From positions 5,596,001 to 5,660,000 of the forward strand of contig NZ_CP146101.1 of NCBI RefSeq assembly GCF_037023745.1: a stretch of 64,000 bases of DNA. Direction: 5' to 3'. The position numbers were made by a program, and so were the translations under genes. The DNA comes from Streptomyces sp. SCSIO 30461 (GTDB lineage: Bacteria > Actinomycetota > Actinomycetes > Streptomycetales > Streptomycetaceae). Shown here piece by piece: positions 17,194 through 25,400 of this stretch. Each line of letters opens with the position of its first letter. The first letter of the stretch is position 1. A model generated the notes under the pieces. It was not told the origin of the DNA and made no database searches. It saw nothing but the letters and a program-made list of their open reading frames with translations.

Positions 17194-20100
17194 ATGGCCA
17201 CGAACAGGCGGCAGGCGGCACGGCCGAAGGCGAGCAGCTGGGACAAGATCTCGGCGCGGACGCCCGGCGAGACGCTGACGAACCGAGACGTCCACGACAA
17301 CCAGCAGCTGGACCGCAGCAAGTTCCTGACCCTGAGGTCGACCAGACCGGGCATCGGCATCGCGGTGATGACCGGCGTGCTGGTGACGATCGTCGCCTGG
17401 GTCTTCTACTCGCTCATCGCCACGGCGGCGCTCTCGGTGGGCGCGTCCGTGAGTTCGGGTGTGTCCGGCAGCGGCACCGGCAAGCCGAGCACGTACTACG
17501 TCCAGGACACCACGACGGGCGCGGGCGGCTCGGTCATGAAGTGCTACCGGCCCCTGACCAAGGACGGCAACCCGGACGTGAAGGCGACGTGCTACCCCAG
17601 CGCTGAGGCTGTTCCGGTCCCCAGCTGGTACACCGCGGCCAAGGACGGCAAGCCCAGCGCCGAGAGGCCGGCTGAGCCCGAGAAGAACGCGACGACGGTC
17701 GGCAAGCAGCTGGCCGACGTCTCGGGGTTCAAGCTTTTCATCACGCTCGGCTCGGGTCTGATGGTCGCCCTCATCATCGGCACGTGGTTCTCGCGGAAGG
17801 TCGCCGCGGCAAACCTGATGAACACCACGAGCGACATCAACCAGTACCAGAACGACCAGCACATCGCTCTGCCGGAAGAGATCCAGCAGAACTACGACTG
17901 GTTCCCCGACGCCGGTGCTCACTCGAGCGTGCAGGTCAGCTCGATGCTCAGCCACATGATGCTCAAGAAGAAGGGTCTGGGCACCGTCGAGGTCGCCCAG
18001 CGCGCCAAGAACGACGTCATCGATGAGGAGGGGAACCTCGTCTACTACGCCGGCGAGGTCATGGACGACGACGAGAGCGATCCGCTGACGCAGACCCTGC
18101 CGATCATCGACGAAGACTTCGGCGACGAGCTGTTCGAGGCATCCGGGCTCCCCCATGACAAGGCCCTGCGGCAGAAGTACGACACGACGCGGATCCCGTA
18201 CAACCCTGACGGCAAGAACCGGGACAAGCTCGGCTTCAGGTCGGACACGTACAAGACCGTCGCTGCCCTGATCAAGGAGGACTGGACGTTCCCCGCGTAC
18301 GAGGTCCAGCGCCCGGCCGGGGCGTACGTGGTCGATACCGCGCCGGTGAACACCATGGTGCTGGCCATCACCCGAGCCGGTAAGGGCCAGACATACATCG
18401 AGCCGATCATCGACATGTGGTCGCGGGAGAAGAAGCCCTCGAACATGGTCATCAACGACCCCAAGGGTGAGTTGTTGGTGAAGAACTACGTGCCCCTGGT
18501 CACACGCGGGTTCGAGCCGGTGCAGTTCAACCTGATCAACTCCATGAAGACCGACATCTACAGCCCCCTTGGGCTGGCGGCCGACGCGGCGCGTGAGGGC
18601 AACTTCACCAAGTGCGCACTGTACGTGGAGAACATCGCCGGGATCTTCTTTCCGCTCGACGGCGGCGAGGACCCGGTCTGGCCCAATGCCGCCAACAACG
18701 CCTTCAAGCGCGCGGCCTACGGACTCATCGACTTCTACCTGGAGGAGGAGCGGGAGCTGCGCAGCGCCGCAGCCGTGCTGAATATGGACCCGGCGCTGCT
18801 GGAGCAGAAGCTCGATGACCTCTGGGGCAAGGTCACGCTCTACAACTGCTACCAGCTCTTCGTGCAGATGAGCTCGAAGAAGATCAAGAACCCTGAGGCC
18901 GAGCTGGAGAAGCGGGTCAAGGCCGGCGAGTTCGAGAACAACGAGGACGCCCTGGCCGAGGAGCAGGAGAAGGCGGCGGCCCAGGCCTTCATGTGGGAGG
19001 GCAAAGCCGATCAGGACATGCTCAGCCTGTACTTCAACGCGAGCGAGGAGCTGCCCCGCAACAACATGCGCACGCTGGTGGGCAACGCCCACAACGCGCT
19101 GCGCTCGATGGCCGGCGCGGAGAAGATGCTGGCCTCGGTGTACGGCATCGCGATCACCGCCATGTCGTTCTTCACCGACCCCACGATCTCGACGCTGACC
19201 TCGGGCAAGCCCTCGCAGAACACCGACCTGGCCGGCCTGAGCTTCCCGCGTCGCCTCGGCGTGCGCTTCGCGCCGAACTACGTCAAGCGCGACCACCTCG
19301 TCGGTCAGCAGGCCGTGTGGTCGGCCTACGCAGACCCGATGTTCACCGAGAACCTGGGTGAGGACTTCGAGCACGAGGAGATCGTCGGCCGCGAGGGTTG
19401 GGCCCGGTACAACTTCAAGGGCAAGTTCCCTGGCGACGATGCCTGGCTCAAGCTGGAGCTGGTCAACCCGCAGACGAAGATGCTGGTGCGGACCTTCTAC
19501 TTCAGCTTCACGAAGAACTACCAGGTCTCGCTCAACGGCCGGCACTACGTGGTCGAGCCGGTGACGGGCAAGAAGATCGTGAAGAACGGCGTGATGCGTG
19601 AGCTGAAGCCGGTACGTGAGGGCGGCACCCGGGACGGGAAGATTCTTTCCTTCCAGCCCGGGGACACGCTCTACCCGGACACGCGACTCGACTTCTCCGG
19701 CGGCGGCAACCCGGAGAAGGTCTCGTATCAGGCACGGGCGATCACGCAGACGCTGTCGCGCTACTCGGAGTCCCCCAAGGCGCTGTTCCTGGTGACTCCG
19801 CCTCACCTGATGAAGTACGCGAAGCTGATCCTGATTCTGGTCAAGCAGCTGTTCGACGTGAGCGCCGACCAGGCGTACATGACGAAGTCGAACCAGAAGC
19901 CGCTCTACCGCACGCGGTTCATGCTCGACGAGCTCGGCAACCTGCAGTCGGAGGGCAAGGGCATCGACGGCTTCGAGACGATGCTCTCCATCGGCCTGGG
20001 CCAGGAGCAGCAGTTCACGCTCATCCTGCAGACCCTGCAGCAGTTGCGCGACGTCTACGGCGAGAGCGTCGACAAGATCGTGCAGGGCAATGCTGCCCCG

Positions 20101-22320
20101 CTTCGCTCTCTCATCGCCGTCCCTAATGGGTGGAAGCGCATGGGCGACATCAAGGTCGGCGACGAGGTGCTCACGCCGTTCGGCACGGTCACCACGGTGA
20201 CCGGGGTCTATCCGCGAGGTGTGCGCCCGGTCTACCGGCTCACCCTGCGTGACGGCTCTTCGGCCGAGTCGTGCAACGAGCATCTGTGGCCGATTGAGCG
20301 CTGGAAGTCCAGCGTGAAGTACCTGGGAGGGAAGACCGAGGACGGCACGAGGGCGTACATCGGCGGCAATGATGGCAAGACCGCCGAGCGTGTCACCGAG
20401 GTCGTCACCACCGATGAGCTGAAGTCGCGCGTCGACAAGGGTCGTCAGGTCGACCTGCCTCGAATCATGCCGGTGGCTTACCCGAAGGCCGACCTTCCGA
20501 TCGACCCTTACGTTCTGGGTGCTCTCATCGGGGACGGGCATATCGGCAAGGCTGGTTTCTCCTTGCTCTCGTGCAACGACGAGGAGATCGTGGAGGAGAT
20601 TCGTCGTCGTGACCACACGGTCTCGGAGTACAAGGTCAAGGACGGACACTGCTCGACGTACAGCGTCCTTGGAGTCAGCAAGCACCTGCGCGAGCTCGGC
20701 ATCGCGGGTAAGCGCTCGTGGGAGAAGTCGATCCCGGCCGCTTACCTGTTCGGTTCGGTGCAGCAGCGGACCGACCTGCTGCGCGGTCTCATGGACACCG
20801 ACGGCACGATCAGCCGCAAGGGCGAGATGGAGTTCACCTCCGCGAGCCGCGAGCTGGCTGAGGACGTCCAGAAGCTCGTGCGCTCCTTGGGCGGTCGTGT
20901 GGCGATCAACGTCAAGACGAACGTCAAGTACACCTCGCCGAACCAGCCGACGCCGAAGGAGGCCAGGGACGCCTACCGCGTGCAAAACATCCGGCTGCCC
21001 GAGATCAACCCCTTCCTGCTCTCACGCAAGGCGGAGCGCTGGCGCGACCGTGCACGCGGATTCAATCGTGTCGTCAGCGTCGAGTACGTGCGAGACGAGG
21101 AGGTGCAGTGCGTCCGCGTCGCCGACGAGCGGCATCTCTACCTCACCGACGACTTCATCCCGACGCACAACACCTCGAACATCGTCTTCCTCAAGTCCAC
21201 GGACGATTCGATGATCGAGACGCTGGAGAAGATGAGCGGCAAGACGCACCGGTCGTACCGGGACAGCAAGCAGATCAGCCAGGATCTCGACAAGGTCATC
21301 GGCGGCAAGACCGAGGGCCGGGTCTCCTACACGATGAACACCAAGGAGGAGCCGCTGATCAGCTACAACGACATGGCGTTCCTCTCGCCGCGCAATTCGA
21401 TCGTCTTCCGGGCCGGCGACGCGCCGATATGGAACCGCAACCAGACGATCCTGCCGATGTCCTACCGGCTGCTGGGGAACACGATCAAGCACCCGGGGCA
21501 CACGTACTCACTGCAGACGATCCCGACCCTGTCCAGCGCCATGGACTTCGACGTCCGGATGAACCAGCCGGACTTCGTGAAGATGCTGGACAAGCGCATG
21601 CGGCAGGCGGTCAAGGCCGCGGACGCGAAGGCGCAGTACAAGGAGATCTACGGCTACCAGGAGGTCGACATCGAGCGCCTGGACCCGGATGTCTACGCCG
21701 ACGAGGTCATGGAGGTCATCACGACGATGACCACGGTCGACGAGGGCCAGGACCCAGGCGCCCCGGTGGTCGTCGACCCCGACGAGTACGAGGGGATGAG
21801 CATGTTCGACGAGGACCAGTTCATCGAGAACGTCGAGGTCGGGGTTGCGATCGCCGAGAGTCAGGCGGTCAGCGCCGAGCGGCAGCGTCTGCTCTACGCC
21901 GAGGGGACGATCAGCAAGGAGATGCTGGTCAACCCCGACGGCTCGGCGAAGGTCAAGAGCCTGGACATCGAGATCGGTGAGGCCTACAAGTCGGCGCAGA
22001 CCGAGTTGGAACAGGATCGCGAGCACTTCTCTGTCGGCGGCGACGGCGAGCTGCGCAGCGCCGATGGGTCCCAGACGTACATCAGCCAGATCCGCTCGGA
22101 CGCGTACGCCCATGCGGCCCGCCGGATCAACGGCCATGTGAACGACGAGGACTCCCGGGTGTTCGCGGAGGAGGATGTCACCGAGGAGGACCTGAAGTCG
22201 CTGGCGACGGTGAAGGTCCACTCGGCCTTCTACCAGTACCTGGCCTCGCTGCCGAGCTGGGAGGTGCTGGCCGACGGCCGGTTCGACCGGGCCATGGCCA
22301 TCGAGATGAACTCGAAGTAG
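17194..22320 (+). CDS. TraG/VirD4-type coupling ATPase interrupted by an intein
   Basis: Links the relaxase-DNA complex to the transfer channel and drives it with ATP. Two N-terminal TM helices (about 50-82 and 180-202) anchor it. Walker A-like AITRAGKGQT lies near 392, Walker B RFMLDELGNL near 909, followed by LILQTLQQLRDVYGE, the usual TraG/VirD4 succession. The intein sits after IVQGN and before TSNIVFLKSTDD, the conserved segment where TraG proteins have the sensor-like asparagine. The precursor is 1708 aa and the spliced protein about 1348 aa, long for the family, with an extended acidic C-terminal part after about 1500. It follows the coiled-coil membrane protein with a 136-base gap and ends at a terminator. 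Confidence 0.85.
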   Translation: MATNRRQAARPKASSWDKISARTPGETLTNRDVHDNQQLDRSKFLTLRSTRPGIGIAVMTGVLVTIVAWVFYSLIATAALSVGASVSSGVSGSGTGKPSTYYVQDTTTGAGGSVMKCYRPLTKDGNPDVKATCYPSAEAVPVPSWYTAAKDGKPSAERPAEPEKNATTVGKQLADVSGFKLFITLGSGLMVALIIGTWFSRKVAAANLMNTTSDINQYQNDQHIALPEEIQQNYDWFPDAGAHSSVQVSSMLSHMMLKKKGLGTVEVAQRAKNDVIDEEGNLVYYAGEVMDDDESDPLTQTLPIIDEDFGDELFEASGLPHDKALRQKYDTTRIPYNPDGKNRDKLGFRSDTYKTVAALIKEDWTFPAYEVQRPAGAYVVDTAPVNTMVLAITRAGKGQTYIEPIIDMWSREKKPSNMVINDPKGELLVKNYVPLVTRGFEPVQFNLINSMKTDIYSPLGLAADAAREGNFTKCALYVENIAGIFFPLDGGEDPVWPNAANNAFKRAAYGLIDFYLEEERELRSAAAVLNMDPALLEQKLDDLWGKVTLYNCYQLFVQMSSKKIKNPEAELEKRVKAGEFENNEDALAEEQEKAAAQAFMWEGKADQDMLSLYFNASEELPRNNMRTLVGNAHNALRSMAGAEKMLASVYGIAITAMSFFTDPTISTLTSGKPSQNTDLAGLSFPRRLGVRFAPNYVKRDHLVGQQAVWSAYADPMFTENLGEDFEHEEIVGREGWARYNFKGKFPGDDAWLKLELVNPQTKMLVRTFYFSFTKNYQVSLNGRHYVVEPVTGKKIVKNGVMRELKPVREGGTRDGKILSFQPGDTLYPDTRLDFSGGGNPEKVSYQARAITQTLSRYSESPKALFLVTPPHLMKYAKLILILVKQLFDVSADQAYMTKSNQKPLYRTRFMLDELGNLQSEGKGIDGFETMLSIGLGQEQQFTLILQTLQQLRDVYGESVDKIVQGNAAPLRSLIAVPNGWKRMGDIKVGDEVLTPFGTVTTVTGVYPRGVRPVYRLTLRDGSSAESCNEHLWPIERWKSSVKYLGGKTEDGTRAYIGGNDGKTAERVTEVVTTDELKSRVDKGRQVDLPRIMPVAYPKADLPIDPYVLGALIGDGHIGKAGFSLLSCNDEEIVEEIRRRDHTVSEYKVKDGHCSTYSVLGVSKHLRELGIAGKRSWEKSIPAAYLFGSVQQRTDLLRGLMDTDGTISRKGEMEFTSASRELAEDVQKLVRSLGGRVAINVKTNVKYTSPNQPTPKEARDAYRVQNIRLPEINPFLLSRKAERWRDRARGFNRVVSVEYVRDEEVQCVRVADERHLYLTDDFIPTHNTSNIVFLKSTDDSMIETLEKMSGKTHRSYRDSKQISQDLDKVIGGKTEGRVSYTMNTKEEPLISYNDMAFLSPRNSIVFRAGDAPIWNRNQTILPMSYRLLGNTIKHPGHTYSLQTIPTLSSAMDFDVRMNQPDFVKMLDKRMRQAVKAADAKAQYKEIYGYQEVDIERLDPDVYADEVMEVITTMTTVDEGQDPGAPVVVDPDEYEGMSMFDEDQFIENVEVGVAIAESQAVSAERQRLLYAEGTISKEMLVNPDGSAKVKSLDIEIGEAYKSAQTELEQDREHFSVGGDGELRSADGSQTYISQIRSDAYAHAARRINGHVNDEDSRVFAEEDVTEEDLKSLATVKVHSAFYQYLASLPSWEVLADGRFDRAMAIEMNSK
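20092..21171 (+). other. Intein (360 aa) with LAGLIDADG endonuclease, class 3-like, in the coupling ATPase
   Basis: Begins with Ala (AAPLRSLIAVPNGWKRMGD) after IVQGN and ends IPTHN before Thr. It lacks a Cys/Ser at position 1 and has HLW in block B (about residue 65) and Cys in block F (VQCVRVADERHLYL), so it fits the Trp-Cys-Thr class 3 pattern. Endonuclease motifs are DPYVLGALIGDG (about 139) and LLRGLMDTDGT (about 230). The endonuclease part resembles the other intein of this window, so the two may be related, yet they sit in unrelated exteins. Confidence 0.88.
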
Positions 22321-22353
22321 CCGACGGCCGCTTGGGGGCCATACAAGGATCAC

Positions 22354-22409
22354 GGCCAGTGCCGAGGCCATCTCTCGACTAAGAGAGACAGCCTCAGCAC
22401 TGGCCTTTC
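22354..22409 (+). terminator. Long hairpin terminator after the coupling ATPase gene
   Basis: Imperfect stem GGCCAGTGC-c-GAGGC (22354-22368) with GCCTC-a-GCACTGGCC (22391-22405), plus an inner TCTC/GAGA pairing, followed by TTTCT. It isolates the RNA polymerase gene from the transfer genes. Confidence 0.75.
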
Positions 22410-22428
22410 TAATAGCCTCTCACTCTCT

Positions 22429-22448
22429 TTCGATAGGCGAGGTAGGCT
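22429..22448 (+). promoter_or_regulatory. Candidate promoter of the single-chain RNA polymerase gene
   Basis: CTCTTTCGATAGGCGAGG followed by TAGGCT at 22443-22448, in an AT-rich island directly after the terminator. The CTCTTTCGATA word is shared with the region before the gene at 2266. The start codon is 39 bases downstream with AGGAGG in front of it. No clear -35 box is seen. Confidence 0.45.
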
Positions 22449-22486
22449 CTATGCAACCCGGAGCATCCACAGGAGGCTGATTAATC

Positions 22487-25400
22487 ATGAAGAAGGCGCA
22501 CGGACTGCGCGGGTACTTCTACGAATACGTCTACTACAAGGCAGTCGAGCAGGCCCGGGAACAGGCCGGACAGGTCGTTCCGATCTCTCAGGCCAAGGAG
22601 ATCCGCGCCCGCATCGACGAGATCCTCGGCCAGCGGGGCACTGCGCTGGCCGACCCGCGGCTGGGCGTCACGGACTGCCTCTCCGCCATCGACCAGGCGT
22701 TCGCGGAGAAGGTGTCCGACTACGAGCCGCAGTTCGGTGACCATTCCCCGCAGAACGAGCGCTACCAGCAATCGCAGCGGGAGTTCACCCGCGTCACCGG
22801 TGTCGGTGCCCGGGTAGACCCGAAGTCGGCCCGGCTGCCGATCAGCCCCTATGACCCCGACTGGTCCGAACGCGCGACCGTGAAGCGCGCCGGGACCGCG
22901 CTGGTGTACCTGCCGGACGAGACGATCGCACGCGTGGCCGGCGGCGAGGTGGAGACCCTGGCCGACCCGCGGCGCGGAAACATGGTGCTCTGGCGCATCG
23001 ACAACGAGGGCAAGCCGTTTGAGGCAGGCCGCGCGATGACGAACGACGACGCCGCTGGACTCACTGCGCTGATGGACAAGATGAGCCGGCAGGAGTACGA
23101 CCAGGTGCGCGAGTGGGTCATCGATGGCGGCCGGGACCCGCAGACGAACCGTGTCGACCGCAACCGCTTCATGTCCCAGCGCGCCGTGGAGCGCTCGGCA
23201 GCACTGCTCGAAGAGCTGAAGGCCCAGGGCGTGTCCTACGAGGTGATGCGCGACCGCGAGCCAGGGCAGATCAAGGCGAAGATCGCCAGGACCGGCATGG
23301 AGATTCGCCTGACCGACGCACGTCAGGAGGGGTACGCCGGAGCTCGGATCTACGACAACGGCACCGTGCTGCGCTACTCGACGAATTACCGGGTTCCCGG
23401 CGGCGTGGCGGTCTACTCCCCCTCGCCGGCGGAGGCCGTTCAGTTGCTGCGCTTCGCGCAGGGCCATCGCGTCGAGCGCACGGATCTGCCGGGGCACGCC
23501 GTCGGCGAGACCGGCACGACGCACCAGGAGCGCGGCCGTGGCCGCACGGTGGTGGATGTACCCGACAGCTATCACGTTGACCGCGAGACGATGTTCGTGG
23601 TCGGCGACTACGTGGCGCCCGGTGAGTCCGGTCCCCGGCCCGGCTCGAAGGTGATGCTGCGCCGGGACGCGAAGAACCGCTCACTGCCGGCCTTCTTCGT
23701 CGACGCTGAGCCGGCCGAGGCCTATGCGAAGGCCGCCGTCGAGAGTGCTCGGGCGAACCTACAGGCAGCCCTTGGCGTCGAGGATCTCATTGCTCGTGCC
23801 GAGGCGGAGCTGGAGCGAACCGGCGGACATTTGGATGCGATCGAACCGCCGGAGTATTCGGCTGACTCTGAGATCGCTGCGATCCAGCGCTCGTACTGGG
23901 ACGTACTCACCGGCGCGCACAGCGATCTGCTGCGCCCGGGTGCGACCGAAGAGATGTACCAGGAACGGCTGGAGAAGATCGGCGAGCTGCAGGCCGACGA
24001 GGCACCAGATATGGGCAACCTCGTCTACAGCGGCACCGTCGTCGAGAAGGTCCGGCAGCACGCCGAGGACGTTCCCTTCGAACTCATCGGGACCTGGGAG
24101 GCGGAGCCCCACGACGTCGACGGCGAGTGGGTCGATCAGCGCTTCAACCCGGAGCGGGTGGCGCGGTACATGACCAGCCCCACCGGGCAGTGGTCGAATC
24201 TCGACAACCTTGCCTCGGCGCTTCGTCGTTGTGGGATCCCTCCTGTCGAGATGATGGGCTCAACCTTCCAGACGACCCGGTTCAAGGACCGGCTCGTCCG
24301 CTTCGACGCCGAGCGCTGCGTGCCGATCGCCGATCATGAATCTGCGTTCATTCGGCGCATCGGGATCACCGTGCGTGAGAGCATCGAGCGCAACGCGGCG
24401 ACGGTCTCCGAGATCCTGGTCGACGAGCAGGGCGTCATCCGCTGGAGTGGCGAGAAACTGCGCCGTGACGGCAAGGGGACTCCGATCTCGGGTGAGATCG
24501 GCCAGGTCTTCGATGTCGGCGAGTACGGCGAGATCACCACCGCCTTCGCCAGCGGGCAGAACGCCCTTATCGTGCCGGGCTACGAAGCCACGATCACGGC
24601 CCAGGCTCCGGGCGAGGCGCCGACCTCGGTCGAGGAACGCACGCGCCTGCGCGGCTACGAGCAGCTTATGCACGAGCGCATCCAGTACCAGATCGCCGGC
24701 GACCTCATCGCCGGGCGCAGCGAGACCGGCGAGCCCTCCTCGCTCAACGCGGTCTACTCGCAGCTGTACGGCACGAAGCACCCAGTCGACTTCATCGAGC
24801 GCGCCACCACGTACCGGCTCGACGAGTCCACCGGCGAGATCAAGGCGCACTTGGACCAATGGACGGCCGCGATCCTGCGGACCGAGGCGCGCCGTGTGCG
24901 CTACCCCAACGAGATCAAGGCCGGCTCGACGGTCTACGCCGAGTACCGGGCCCAGCGCGACCGAACTGATCCGGCTGACGACAACCGCTTCGACGCCTGG
25001 CGGCTCACCGGCGGGCGGAACATGACGGTGCTCACCGGCAAGGACCGGAACAACGTCGCTGCGCCCAGCGGCTACTTCGACCCGGTGATGACCGGAGGCG
25101 CGACCAACCAGGGCATCGTGCGGTACCTGACCACTCAGGCCCAGGTCGACGCCGATGGCCGGATCGTGCCAGGCGACGAAAGCGTGGCCGGACAGCGTGC
25201 GCCGCTCATGGCTCTCCCCGAGCTCGAGACGCTGCAGTACGACCCTTTCGACCGCCAGCAGATGACGGCCTCGACGATCATGCAGTCTTCCGAGGTCACC
25301 CAGCCCACCGGTACGGCTCTGATGACCTTCGGCGGCTGGACAGCTGATGACCCGATCGTGGTGTCGAAGGAGTTCGCGGAGCGCCACCGCATCCGCGGGG

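Noticed and set aside
17086..20985. A 1299-codon open frame on the - strand opposite the coupling ATPase gene
   Set aside because: It is the mirror of a well-supported + strand gene with TM helices, Walker motifs and an intein; Arg/His/Val/Leu-rich composition is typical of antisense frames in high-GC DNA.
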